DNA of 42,650 bases from Xenococcaceae cyanobacterium MO_234.B1 (GCA_030064915.1 JASJEK010000003.1:1-42650); one strand, 5' to 3'; counted from the stretch's first letter, positions 8,095 to 17,254 are shown. Made by a program: numbers and translations. Notes: generated by a model from the letters alone, not told the origin.

Positions 8095-8255
8095 TTTTTC
8101 TATCTGGGTTTTTCTGAAATCAGAGATTTGGCTACCGGCTTAAAGCGGGACACGGTGGTTGAGACGCTTGTGGTAGGTGGTGCGGTCGAACGGTGGTAGG
8201 TGAACAAGAAAAAATATATTACCTCTCTTTTGGCAAGTACTAGGCAAAAGGTCGG

Positions 8256-8564
8256 TCACTGTATTTCTACACCCTCCAACTCTAAAGTTTCTGTTTGCTG
8301 GGGTTGAGATTCGATTTCATAAGGTTTTTTGAGCAAACCAAATTTATTGAGAGTAATAGTGATAATTAACGCTAAAACTAGTCCTAATCCAACACCAAAA
8401 CCAATTAAATAGATAAAAAGTTTCTCTAGCTGTTTTTTACGCTGAATAATCTGTTTTTTAGATAAATTATCAAGATCATTTCCATCTATAAGCTCTTGAG
8501 TTGAACTATGATGATTCAGGTCGTCATTGGGTTCAAAATCAAAATTATTAGGAGATTGGTACAT
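8256..8564 (-). CDS. Small single-span membrane protein, unknown function
   Basis: 102-aa leftward protein. The N-terminal 48 residues are Asn/Asp-rich and polar and end in a basic stretch (KKQIIQRKKQLEKL). One strongly hydrophobic span follows (about residues 49-72, with Gly-rich GFGVGLGLVLALI), then a short tail rich in Gln and Glu. The positive residues before the span predict the N-terminus in the cytoplasm. I do not recognise a family. It follows the exoprotein gene on the same strand but is separated from it by about 165 bp, so linkage in function is uncertain. Confidence 0.65.
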   Translation of the reverse strand: MYQSPNNFDFEPNDDLNHHSSTQELIDGNDLDNLSKKQIIQRKKQLEKLFIYLIGFGVGLGLVLALIITITLNKFGLLKKPYEIESQPQQTETLELEGVEIQ

Positions 8565-8728
8565 TGTTTTTATGAATTAAGTTTTTATGAATTTATTAGA
8601 TAAATTACTTGGTATGATAGCAGTTTTAAATTAAGCAGTATTATAAACTGGCTATTATTTGGTTAAGAAACAAACCATCAAAACTTTTTCCCATCTCCTG
8701 TTCTCAATAACTACTACTACTATTACTA

Positions 8729-11243
8729 CTAAAATCCGCCACACTTAACAGAATATTGCCAAAGAGTTTGATGAGTGGCTTGAGCTGCATAAGCAAGAAG
8801 TTCTATATTTCCTTGGTCATTCACAATCCATCCTTTGGCTTCAACAATAGATGTCTTCTGATTGTTTCTAGTAACACTAGGAATAGAATTAGGAATAGAA
8901 TTGTTTGTTACTGTCTATAGTTATATTGCCCCCACCACCGTTACTATCTAAAACACTAGTACTTATTAAACTATTATTTTGCAGTTGGATAAAATCTGTA
9001 GTGATCTTGATATCTCCACCGCCAGTTTGTTCGGAAGTAGCAGTAATAAAACCTTGGTTAGTTTGAATGCGATCGCTGTCTAAATTAATATTACCAGCTT
9101 GACCTGCTCCGGTACTGCTAGTAGTAATTGTTCCTTTAGTAGCGATATCTAGCAAGTTACTAGTTACAGAGATGGTCCCGGCATCTCCTGCACCAGTGGT
9201 ACTACTACTAATAATTGCATCACTGTTGAGGCTGAGATTCTCTGTGGCAATTTGGATCGAACCGCCAGCACCTGCTCCTAGGGTTTCGGCAGTTATTTGA
9301 CTTCCATTACTAATGTTGACCGACTCTTGTGCGTTGAGAATGATGTTGCCACCACCACCAGCATTAGTAGAGGCAGTAATACTACTAACTCGCTCGAGAT
9401 TATTACTATCAAGTTGGATTGAGTTAGAGTTAATCGTAATATCACCTGCTGTTCCTGTTCCTGGGGGAATATTGGGATTATTGCTAGAGAAGTTGCCCAC
9501 ACTAATAGTAGCTCCATCTAGAACCGTTAAGCGATCGCTGGTTATACTGATGTCTCCACCATCACCATTCTCGACAATGGCATTAGCAAATAAGCCACTA
9601 CGACCTAAATCATTAAACCCTAATAATTCGACATTTTCAGCGTTAATTGCCAAATTTCCTGCTTTTCCAGAGCCAGAAGTACTGACTGCTATCTGCGCTC
9701 CATCAGTAACCTGTAAAGTTCCTGTTTCAATAATTAAGTTTCCTCCGTTACCGACACCAGCACCCAGAACAGTAGCAATCGGTTCTGGGATACCAGGTAT
9801 TTTAAAGACTGTAGCAGCAATATTACTGGGAGCGAATTCATTCCCCCCACTGACATAGATTTCATCAGCTTTAATTGTTACATTTCCGCTATTGCCAAAG
9901 CCAAATGTTTGACTTGTGATCTGTCCTGCATCAGTGATTTCTAAACTACTGGTTTCGATTGTTAAATCGCCACCATTTCCCCTTGCTCCTAAAGCAACAG
10001 GAGTAAATAAACCACTGGGACCAAAAGGAGAGCCACCACTGATTTTAATATTTTGGGCTTTAACCGTTAAAGTTCCTGCATTACCAACTCCAAAAGTTCC
10101 ACTAGAGATTTGACCGCCATCAGTTACCTGTAAGCTGTCTGTTTCAATGATGACATTACCTCCATTTCCTGTAGCTCCTGGGGCAACATCTGCGATTAAG
10201 CCGCTGAAAATGGGACTGAGAGCCGAAATTCCCTCGACTTTAACTGATTCTGTTCCTCTAACCTTCAAAGTCCCCCCCAAACCATTACCAAGAGTTTCGG
10301 TTAAGATTACCGAGCCATCCTGAACCGTTATATTTTGACCTTGTAGCTGAATCTCGCCTCCCCTATTACCACTCCCATCAACTGAGGCTGCTTGAGAAAA
10401 CTGAATATTGCCGTAGGTGAGAGGTTCTTGTCCAGTCTCTATTTGTAGCTGTCCGTTGGAATCGATAATTGACACTAAGCCATCATTTACTGCCCATAGT
10501 TCAATGTTACCCTCGGCTGCGGTCAGATTTCCCCCTGAAAGTATCACATCGCCACCCATCAGAGCTAAAGTTTTACCGTCTGGTACTTGGAGTCCAACAG
10601 GTCGATTACTAAGATCAATAGAAAAATCTCGATTGAGAACGAGATTATTACCTGAACCCTCTACAACTATGCTTCCTGGATTTACACCGTATTGTAAGCC
10701 TACAGGAATATTAACAGTTAATAAAGGTGGCTCTTGGGGATTGATGGCACTGAATTCACTACCATCAGAAAACTTGATACTATTAGCGGTACTGCCGATG
10801 AAAGAACCACCAACATCTAAAGAAGCATTAGGACCAAAAATAATGCCCTTGGGGTTAATTAAGAAGAGATTGGCATTACCTAAACTCCGAATTAAGCCAT
10901 CTATGTTAGAAACAGAGTTTCCTGTAACACGATTGATTATATTTTCAATGTTTAAATCATTCTGGAAAACAACTGTTTGACCCGTGGGCAAAGAAAATTG
11001 CTCAAAGCTATGGAATAAATTGTTACCGACAGTTGTACCTTCAGTAATGTTAATGATGTCACCATTAGGGGTGACAAAAGAATTGTTAGGAAGAGTGTTA
11101 TCTGGGACTATTTCTGGGACTATTTGTGCAGAAGCTTTTAAGTTTGTTTCTGCCAGTAGGCAAAAGCCAAGGGAAGCAAGCAACAAGGTTTTGATGCTGT
11201 TTGTTTCTGACGGTAATTTTAAAAAATCAGCTATGGTTAGCAT
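8729..11243 (-). pseudogene. Two-partner-secretion exoprotein (filamentous haemagglutinin N-terminal domain), 3' frameshift
   Basis: The main frame (8889-11243, 784 aa) opens with an extended signal peptide (LLLASLGFCLLAETNLKASA) and the TPS secretion domain (VTPNGDIINITEGT; LFHSFEQFSLPTGQT; FLINPKGIIFGPNASLDVGG), which guides export through a TpsB pore. The rest is a long series of beta-helix repeats (GGNLIIETGTLQVTDG-like). The frame stops at 8889. In the +1 frame the next 58 codons to a TAG at 8729-8731 read IVEAKGWIVNDQGNIELL and end with Trp and CGGF, the customary C-terminus of such cyanobacterial proteins. One extra base in or near 8901-8909 (AACAAACAA on the coding strand) explains the break. 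No TpsB gene is in the window. It may be a genuine frameshift, phase variation or a sequencing error. Confidence 0.85.
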
Positions 11244-11386
11244 TTAATTTTCTGAAAAATTTTGGTTTACTTGGCTTGATGAGTGTTGTTTCATAAATGA
11301 AGCACTAAGGCAATTAAGTTTAAATGCATAAATCTCCCTCCAGTGTTTATTATTCCCAGAACTTTTATGCAAGTAACAGCTTTAAA

Positions 11387-13123
11387 TTAAGAGTTGAGTG
11401 CATTATTGTGCAATCTAATATCATTTTTCAAGAGAGATTGTTCTAGTAGTTCGGAAACTAAACCATCGGATAATAATGAGTCTGACTCTCGATCAGTTTG
11501 CTTATTGTGATCGCTTTGCGCCTCGCCTTCGGCGAGATCGCTAAAGTCAGATTCTTGCTCTTTAAGATTGTTCAGAATACTGTCATCATCTTGCTCTGCA
11601 AACCGGTCTCTATTTTGTTCAAGATTGTAATTATTGTTTGCCCTCTCGATTATGCCTCGAACAATATTGTCAGAGATCCTAAAAATATCTAGTTCAGGAA
11701 AAATATCTATTCCAGGAAGTTCATCCTGAGAAGAAGATTCATTATTTGACTTAGTAACATTGGAAACATCAATTGTTTGCTGGCTGAAATGTTGCCACAA
11801 ACCATCTTGCTCAGCAGCAGATTGCCAGTAGCCACTCCAGCCCCACCAGTAGCCACTCCAGCCCCAGAAATAGCCACTCCAGCCCCATTCGTAAACTTCG
11901 CTGCCAACTATCATTTCGTTAAGCAGTTCGCCTCGGTCATCATAGCCATCATTATCTTTATCTAGGTAGTCTGGGGTCAGCAAAGCAGCAGCTTTAGTAG
12001 AATTAGCATCCATCCAATTCACTGTTACTTCCATTTTCTCTGCCAGCAGAGTTTTCGCCTCATTGTAGATAGTGGTTAAGTCTTTGCCTTCTGTATCTAA
12101 GTTGTAGCCAATTACATCAAACATTTTTTGGTCGAGAGCTGAAATTTGTCGTCTCTGACCTGGTGCTAAAAGGGGATCCATAATTCCCAAAGGCTTACCT
12201 TCCTGATACTTCCAGTGACTAGCTTGATATCCGTCACCGCCGATGCTGCTATCCTCTCCCGTGGCAAAGTTAGCTTCAACAGTCTTTCTATCCAGTGAGA
12301 AGAAAGCATCTCCCCCGACTGACATATCAATAGCACCTACAGCAGCACTCTGGGAAGAATAACGGAACAAATCTATAGAAGTACTCTGATCTGCTTCTGG
12401 AGTTTTAGTTCGATCCAACACAGAGATAGTAGTATACTTCATAGAGTCGCTGTTATTTGTCCCACTATTACCGACATCATCAACTCCACTGACAAAACCG
12501 AGAACGTGCCCAATCTCATGGATAGCGACACTGAGAAAGTCTAATTTCTTGTGTGGGACATTATTGCTGTCAAAACCGTAGTGCCATTGAATATCGTTAC
12601 CCTTACCGTTATCCTGGTTGACCGTTATATTAGAAAGGTCACTGAGCAAAATGTAGCCATCTAACCGACTCTCGCCACTCACCAACTCACTATTAGGATC
12701 GTTTAACAGTTCTATTGCCTTAGTATTAGCACGGGTCAGGTTGAGTTGAGTATTGTTATATCTCATATACTTTTTGCCATAGTCTATGTTACCTGAAACT
12801 GTAGCCCCGTTAACCATGGCTGTAAACTCAGAGTTCCCCGGCAAATTGCCAACCGCAATCTCATCCGCACCTGAGAGCATATCCCTCTTGAGGCTATCGC
12901 GAAATGACATATATGATTGATCGACCTCCATTCCTGGCAATGCGCCACCGAGGACATTTTCTGGCAACATATCAGTTACCTCAACAAAGATGTTGATGCT
13001 GACATCATCAGTGAGATAATCTGACCAAAACTGCCCTGCCATTTCAAAGCCAATCATTTGCTCTAGAGAAACTCCAGGGGCGTAGGTAAAGTCGAATTGT
13101 ATTCCTGTATCTATTCCGTCCAT
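11387..13123 (-). CDS. Metzincin-like zinc metalloprotease (NF038122 type) with GWSGY repeats
   Basis: 578-aa leftward protein. The catalytic zinc helix is HEIGHVLGF at residues 202-210, with Glu203 as the general base. A Met-turn-like GIMDP lies near 313-317. The metzincin third ligand position (212) is Ser, not His. No signal peptide is seen; the start MDGIDTGIQFDF is typical of cyanobacterial proteases thought to leave by a C-terminal signal or another route. Residues 380-400 hold an acidic DKDNDGYDDRGE segment resembling a calcium-binding loop. Residues 412-433 are three Trp/Tyr-rich units (GWSGYFW, GWSGYWW, GWSGYW). The C-terminal 140 residues are acidic and low in complexity and include a repeat-derived insert near 528-538. 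It may act on surface or extracellular proteins; the adjacent exoprotein is a possible but unproved partner. Confidence 0.85.
   Translation of the reverse strand: MDGIDTGIQFDFTYAPGVSLEQMIGFEMAGQFWSDYLTDDVSINIFVEVTDMLPENVLGGALPGMEVDQSYMSFRDSLKRDMLSGADEIAVGNLPGNSEFTAMVNGATVSGNIDYGKKYMRYNNTQLNLTRANTKAIELLNDPNSELVSGESRLDGYILLSDLSNITVNQDNGKGNDIQWHYGFDSNNVPHKKLDFLSVAIHEIGHVLGFVSGVDDVGNSGTNNSDSMKYTTISVLDRTKTPEADQSTSIDLFRYSSQSAAVGAIDMSVGGDAFFSLDRKTVEANFATGEDSSIGGDGYQASHWKYQEGKPLGIMDPLLAPGQRRQISALDQKMFDVIGYNLDTEGKDLTTIYNEAKTLLAEKMEVTVNWMDANSTKAAALLTPDYLDKDNDGYDDRGELLNEMIVGSEVYEWGWSGYFWGWSGYWWGWSGYWQSAAEQDGLWQHFSQQTIDVSNVTKSNNESSSQDELPGIDIFPELDIFRISDNIVRGIIERANNNYNLEQNRDRFAEQDDDSILNNLKEQESDFSDLAEGEAQSDHNKQTDRESDSLLSDGLVSELLEQSLLKNDIRLHNNALNS
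11825..11890 (-). repeat. 21-bp tandem repeat encoding GWSGY units
   Basis: Three consecutive 21-bp units (core agtagccactccagcccc on the plus strand) encode W-G-W-S-G-Y-F/W. The DNA units are nearly identical, implying recent amplification. The peptide resembles Trp/Tyr-rich repeats at the C-terminal side of other secreted bacterial proteases, where a role in anchoring or sorting has not been settled. Confidence 0.85.
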
Positions 13124-13710
13124 AGTGATTAGATCCTTGTAATGCTCAAAGATAAGTAAATTAAGTAGTCAAGCCAAATTAAATTCAACTGTAAAGATAG
13201 GAAATGGGAGGTAGGCAATAGGGATTAGAAGTCAAGAATGTGTAATTAATTTTCATAGGTACTTATTTATATATGCCTAGACTGAATTTAATCTATAGAC
13301 TTAATTTAATCTGATGAGATATCAATTTGGGTTAATTTTGTGTCAAGAAACATTTGCAAATGATTAATTTAAAATCAATTTTTATTCTATTTATCATCAA
13401 ATATTTCCGAATATTTACTTACTTAGTAAAAAACATCAATCCGTATAATCTTGGAATACTTTATACTAAATCTTGTTGTGAAACCCCACTTATAACCTAC
13501 AGGTTAAAACCTGTTGCTATACATACAAAGTCTGCCTACCCAGACTAGAAAAATAAAGGGGGTATGAGAATCAAATTTGGTATTAGGATTATACGGATTA
13601 ATTTTTATTGATTAATTTTTATTTAAGTCCTGCTACTACTTTTGCTTGTCTCAACCGATCATTTCAAAATTGACAGACTACTACTTGCTACTTGCTACTT
13701 GCTACTTGAC
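13124..13710. other. Intergenic region, repeat remnants
   Basis: No supported gene in 587 bp. The stretch 13195-13262 (gtaggcaataggg, then gtgtaattaattttcatagg) resembles 27925-27985. A 7-bp palindrome ACAGGTTAAAACCTGT lies near 13499. Near 13680-13707 a 9-bp unit (ctacttgct) is repeated three times just after the ygfZ stop. No terminator with a T-run was found. Confidence 0.5.
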
Positions 13711-14670
13711 TTAATCAGGATGTTTAACAAAAGGAACATTAATTATTTCGCCCATACTTTCTCCTACTGACACTTTTAAACCTACACCACCAGCTTTAGT
13801 TTTGATATAGGCTAAACCAAAAATTCCATCAGGGGTAACCGTGCAACTGGTGAGAACACCTACTTTGTTTCCTGCTACTGTTACAGGAAGTGGTGGTGTG
13901 ACTTCTTGGCTTAATTTGATGCCGTAGAGTCTCTGTTTTACACCGTTATAGGTATTAAGACGAGCAATAGTTTCCTGCCCAATATAACAACCTTTATCAA
14001 AGGAAATAGTCTGCCACAATCCTGCTTCTAGGGGGTTGTAGTCTTCGGTTAATTCTTTGTCGGGGGCTGGTCTTCCCTGCAATATTCTTAATTTTTCCCA
14101 GTCGCGATCGCTTATCAGGGTGGCACCATTCTCAATGAGTTTTTGCTGTAGCTTCTCACCATATTCAATAGGGAAAATCAGATTATAACCAGCTATTGCC
14201 AAATCACTTCCCACGGCAACTCTTACGGGTATATCTTCTATTTTCAATAGCTGATGACTGCCTTCTGGCTGACCTATTATGGTATTTAAACCTAATTTTT
14301 GCAGTAAAGTATCGCTTTGTTCTCCTAAAAGTGTAAATAAGCCATTTTCCGCCGAAATATCAGTCAATTCTACTTTGTCAAAGGGAAAAATAAAGCGGTC
14401 TAACCACTTCAGTAAATATTCGCGACGTTGAGGAGAAACAATGACCAAAACCTCATCTTCTGTGACATAAGTTGTAGCTAAATCTAAAGTTCGTGCAGTG
14501 GAGGTGACAAAAACCGTCTCACAACCTTCTCCTGGCTGGAGATGGTCAAATTTATTAGTACTTTGATTATGAAGATACTTTAAGCGTTCTGCTCCTGTGA
14601 TTTTAATTAATCCCCAAGAAGAGCGAGCGCATAATAAAACTTGATCTGATTGATAATTTTGATAATTCAT
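13711..14670 (-). CDS. ygfZ: YgfZ/GcvT-like folate-binding Fe-S cluster assembly factor
   Basis: 319-aa leftward protein of the YgfZ/CAF17 branch of the GcvT fold. The signature K-G-C-Y-x-G-Q-E is present (DKGCYIGQETIARLNTYNG), with the N-terminal LKYLHNQSTNKFDHLQPGEG and the early strand LIKITGAERL. The reactive Cys is intact. The family binds tetrahydrofolate and helps to build or repair certain Fe-S proteins. It lies 5 nt downstream of the 14676-15107 gene, so the two form an operon. The length is normal. Confidence 0.93.
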   Translation of the reverse strand: MNYQNYQSDQVLLCARSSWGLIKITGAERLKYLHNQSTNKFDHLQPGEGCETVFVTSTARTLDLATTYVTEDEVLVIVSPQRREYLLKWLDRFIFPFDKVELTDISAENGLFTLLGEQSDTLLQKLGLNTIIGQPEGSHQLLKIEDIPVRVAVGSDLAIAGYNLIFPIEYGEKLQQKLIENGATLISDRDWEKLRILQGRPAPDKELTEDYNPLEAGLWQTISFDKGCYIGQETIARLNTYNGVKQRLYGIKLSQEVTPPLPVTVAGNKVGVLTSCTVTPDGIFGLAYIKTKAGGVGLKVSVGESMGEIINVPFVKHPD

Positions 14671-14675
14671 TATTG

Positions 14676-15107
14676 TTATTGTTTATTTTCTAAACTTTCA
14701 AAGACATCTCTTACCACTTTTTGTGCCTTGGCTTCAATTGATTGCCAATCAATATCTCCTGTTTCATCTAACAGGCGATCATCTATATCTACTTCACAAC
14801 TTCTGGTTTCTGCGGAACTAAAGATATTATTAGGAGTAGGATGATAGTCTTGAAAACAAACTTGATAGCAGAGTTCCCAGATATCTATTTCTATAGTGCG
14901 TTCGCTCTGGGACTCGCTGGAAGCGGGACCTTTCTTACTTAAGCAGAGAAGATAGCCAGGGATGGGATGAGTAATTTCTCGATAATTTCCTTGCCAAGAG
15001 GATGTATCCAATTGTTTACGAATATTATCTAAAACTCGGATTAATGCTGGTTGCATCAAAATTTGGGCTTTTTCCCAAGCGAGTCTAGTTTTAAACTTTG
15101 GTTTCAT
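14676..15107 (-). CDS. Conserved cyanobacterial protein of unknown function
   Basis: 143-aa leftward protein, first gene of a pair with ygfZ (5-nt gap). It opens KPKFKTRLAWEKAQILMQPALIRVLDNIRKQL, has a central TSSWQGNYREITHPIPGYLL and an acidic segment (EVDIDDRLLDETGDIDW) before a C-terminal helix. No catalytic motif or membrane span is visible. The stretch GPASSESQSER (about residues 60-70) comes from a palindrome-like DNA block (14896-14930, gtgcgttcgctctgggac then tcgctggaagcgggacc), which looks like a repeat inserted in frame. Coupling to ygfZ hints at a role near Fe-S or folate metabolism, but this is inference only. Confidence 0.75.
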   Translation of the reverse strand: MKPKFKTRLAWEKAQILMQPALIRVLDNIRKQLDTSSWQGNYREITHPIPGYLLCLSKKGPASSESQSERTIEIDIWELCYQVCFQDYHPTPNNIFSSAETRSCEVDIDDRLLDETGDIDWQSIEAKAQKVVRDVFESLENKQ

Positions 15108-15174
15108 TACTTACTGTAATTTTTTGTAATTTCTGTAATGGACTACATTGATTGTAGAACTGCTTGATATCCCA

Positions 15175-15216
15175 GTCAGCGTTACACCGCCGTAAAACGA
15201 CGGTGCCTGCGCTGAC
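15175..15216. repeat. Nested palindrome upstream of hisH
   Basis: Outer arms GTCAGCG/CGCTGAC enclose an inner stem CACCGCCGT/ACGACGGTG with an AAA loop, a long hairpin. It starts with the same ccagtcag.g word as the palindrome at the hisH 3' end (15938-15981), so both belong to one repeat family flanking hisH. Confidence 0.8.
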
Positions 15217-15320
15217 CGCATTCCGCGGTAAAATAGGGAAAAAGTGCGAGGTACTTCGCCTTGAAAAGACGTAGTCTGCTTGTACTTTGTTAAGAATTAA
15301 GCCATAAAAAGAGGAAGCGC

Positions 15321-15980
15321 GTGAAGACTATTGCTGTCATTGATTACGATATGGGAAATCTCCACTCTGCCTGTAAAGGTTTGGAGAAAGCAGGAGCAAC
15401 TCCTCAAGTAACTGACTCTCCCAAAGATATTGCCCAAGCAGATGCAGTAGTCTTACCAGGAGTAGGTGCATTTGATCCTGCAATGCAGCATATTCGCTCT
15501 CGTCATCTCGAACAACCGATTAAAGATGCGATCGCATCAGGTAAGCCTTTTCTGGGTATTTGTCTCGGATTACAAATTCTGTTTGAGGCTTCTGAAGAAG
15601 GCACAGAAAAAGGTTTAGGGGTGATTCCAGGTATAGTAAAACGTTTTCGGAGTGAGCCAGGAATCACCATTCCTCACATGGGTTGGAATCAGTTAGAGTT
15701 GACTCAGGCTAATCATCCTCTGTGGCAAAAATTACCTACTAATCCCTATGTTTACTTTGTTCACTCCTACTATGTACAGCCTCAAGATGCTTCTGTCAGT
15801 GCTGCTATGGTAACTCATGGTTCCCAACAGGTAACAGCAGCGATCGCTGATGATAACCTCATGGCAGTACAGTTCCATCCTGAAAAATCCTCTGACAATG
15901 GGTTACAAATTCTTTCTAATTTCGTTACCTTAGTTACCAGTCAGAGAGACCCCGCCTTGACGAGGGGGGGCTTCCTCTGA
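15321..15980 (+). CDS. hisH: Imidazole glycerol phosphate synthase, glutaminase subunit HisH
   Basis: 219-aa class I glutamine amidotransferase. The nucleophile Cys is in FLGICLGLQILFE, the oxyanion strand is VLPGVGAF, and the His and Glu of the triad are in AVQFHPEKS. It releases ammonia from glutamine and feeds it to HisF in histidine synthesis. GTG at 15321 is the start; MKTIAVIDYDMGNLHS is the usual N-terminus, and a gaggaagcg stretch lies upstream. The last 12 residues (about QRDPALTRGGFL) are not part of the usual HisH end, which closes near SNFVTLV. They are encoded by a palindromic repeat that has replaced the original stop. HisF is not in this window. Confidence 0.96.
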   Translation: MKTIAVIDYDMGNLHSACKGLEKAGATPQVTDSPKDIAQADAVVLPGVGAFDPAMQHIRSRHLEQPIKDAIASGKPFLGICLGLQILFEASEEGTEKGLGVIPGIVKRFRSEPGITIPHMGWNQLELTQANHPLWQKLPTNPYVYFVHSYYVQPQDASVSAAMVTHGSQQVTAAIADDNLMAVQFHPEKSSDNGLQILSNFVTLVTSQRDPALTRGGFL

Positions 15981-15981
15981 C
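15940..15981. repeat. Palindromic repeat overlapping the hisH stop
   Basis: Arms GTCAGAG (15940-15946) and CTCTGAC (15975-15981) with an inner C-rich/G-rich pair (CCCCGCC / GGGGGGG). It supplies the last codons and the TGA of hisH. It is also placed like a transcript-end hairpin but has no T-run, and rsmD starts only 20 nt on. Confidence 0.8.
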
Positions 15982-16001
15982 TTCGTAAAGTTGCAGTTTA
16001 A

Positions 16002-16553
16002 TTGACCTATATCTTGAGAATTTACGGTAATCGCCTTTTAAAAACTTTACCAGGACAAAATACTCGTCCTACCCCGGCAAGAGTCAGAGAAGCTCTATTT
16101 AACATCTGGCAGGGAACTATTACTGGATGTACTTGGCTAGATGTGTGTGCGGGAAATGGCTCGATAGGGGCAGAAGCCTTGTGTCGCGGTGGTTCTTTCG
16201 TAGTTGGAATCGAGAAAAATAGTCAAGCTTGTCAAATTATCCATCAAAATTGGCGAAAAATAGCTACCCCAGAGCAAACTTTTCAGATTATTCGGGGAGA
16301 TGCCACTGCAAAACTAGCTAGTTTGCAAGGAATACAATTTGAACGAGTTTATTTCGATCCTCCCTATGAAAGTAAGTTATACGAACCAGTGCTAAATGCC
16401 ATAGTATCTTATAGTTTACTGGCAACCAAAGGAGCAATTGCCGTAGAGCATAATCCTAAAATATGGCAACCAAAAGACATTCCAGGGTTAGTTATGAATC
16501 GAACTAAAGTATATGGCAATACCGCCTTAACTTTTTATCATCTTCATGATTAA
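16002..16553 (+). CDS. rsmD: 16S rRNA (guanine966-N2)-methyltransferase RsmD
   Basis: 183-aa Rossmann methyltransferase. The N-terminal LRIYGNRLLKTLPG then TRPTPARVREALFNIW is the family signature; the SAM loop is WLDVCAGNGSIGAEAL and the N6/N2-amine motif is VYFDPPYES. It methylates G966 of 16S rRNA in the small subunit. TTG at 16002 is chosen because it gives the family N-terminus and no in-frame ATG lies before it. It follows hisH by 21 nt in the same direction, so co-transcription is likely despite the palindrome at the junction. Confidence 0.94.
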   Translation: MTYILRIYGNRLLKTLPGQNTRPTPARVREALFNIWQGTITGCTWLDVCAGNGSIGAEALCRGGSFVVGIEKNSQACQIIHQNWRKIATPEQTFQIIRGDATAKLASLQGIQFERVYFDPPYESKLYEPVLNAIVSYSLLATKGAIAVEHNPKIWQPKDIPGLVMNRTKVYGNTALTFYHLHD

Positions 16554-16582
16554 CTGTAAAGCTCATGATTTATTTTATTGAT

Positions 16583-16611
16583 TTGACAGTGAACAAATTT
16601 TTTTGTTAAAT
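16583..16611 (+). promoter_or_regulatory. Candidate sigma70-type promoter for the FMN reductase gene
   Basis: TTGACA at 16583-16588, a 17-bp spacer and TTAAAT at 16606-16611, about 60 nt before the start codon. The -35 box is perfect and the -10 weak. Prediction by eye only. Confidence 0.35.
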
Positions 16612-16671
16612 TAAGCGTAGTCATAACGAGTATGGATAAGCCCAAAGTTTAAATTATCGGAGTCAACTTTT

Positions 16672-17214
16672 ATGGTCAAGATTGTAGGTATTATAGGGAG
16701 TTTGCGAGTTCAGTCTTATAGTGCCAAAGCACTGCAACAAGCAATTGCTAGAGTAGAAGCCTTAGGTGCAGAAGTAGAAATCTTAGATTTAAGAGAAATG
16801 AATCTACCTTTTTGCAATGGTGGTGACGAATATCCCCATTATCCTGATGTGATCAAACTTAGAGATACTGTTAAAGAAGCGGATGGTTTGATTTTAGCCA
16901 CACCTGAATATCATGGCAGCGTTAGCGGTGTCATGAAAAATGCCCTCGATCTGATGAGTTTTGAACATTTATCAGATAAAGTGGTAGGAATGATTAGTGT
17001 TTTAGGTGGACAATCAAATAGTAATGCTCTCAATGATCTCAGGATTATTATGCGGTGGGTTCATGCTTGGGTAATCCCAGAACAAATTGCAGTCGGACAA
17101 GCATGGCAAGCTTTTAATGAGGAAGGTAAATTATTAGATGAGAAGCTTTCAAAAAGATTTGATCAATTTGCTCAAAGTTTAGTTAATAACACTGGCAAAC
17201 TCAGAGGGGTATAG
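16672..17214 (+). CDS. NADPH-dependent FMN reductase
   Basis: 180-aa flavodoxin-fold reductase. The phosphate-binding loop is GIIGSLRVQSYSAKAL and the flavin-contact motif is ATPEYHGSVSGVMKNALD, both diagnostic for the NADPH-dependent FMN reductase (ArsH/YieF-like) family. The usual reaction is transfer of hydride from NAD(P)H to FMN and on to quinones, chromate, azo compounds or ferric iron; the real substrate is not visible. It has its own candidate promoter. A short remnant resembling an antibiotic-biosynthesis monooxygenase follows at 17255-17311. Confidence 0.93.
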   Translation: MVKIVGIIGSLRVQSYSAKALQQAIARVEALGAEVEILDLREMNLPFCNGGDEYPHYPDVIKLRDTVKEADGLILATPEYHGSVSGVMKNALDLMSFEHLSDKVVGMISVLGGQSNSNALNDLRIIMRWVHAWVIPEQIAVGQAWQAFNEEGKLLDEKLSKRFDQFAQSLVNNTGKLRGV

Positions 17215-17254
17215 GAAGTATAGATCGATCTTAACTCGCTTAACTCGAAAAGTC

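Noticed and set aside
9313-10980. Long forward frames antisense to the exoprotein gene (9313-9858, 10417-10980)
   Set aside because: They mirror the repetitive beta-helix coding strand, are proline- and serine-rich, and have no start context.
13354-13548. 64-codon forward frame in the gap before ygfZ
   Set aside because: Hydrophobic AT-derived residues without a ribosome site; overlaps repeat remnants.
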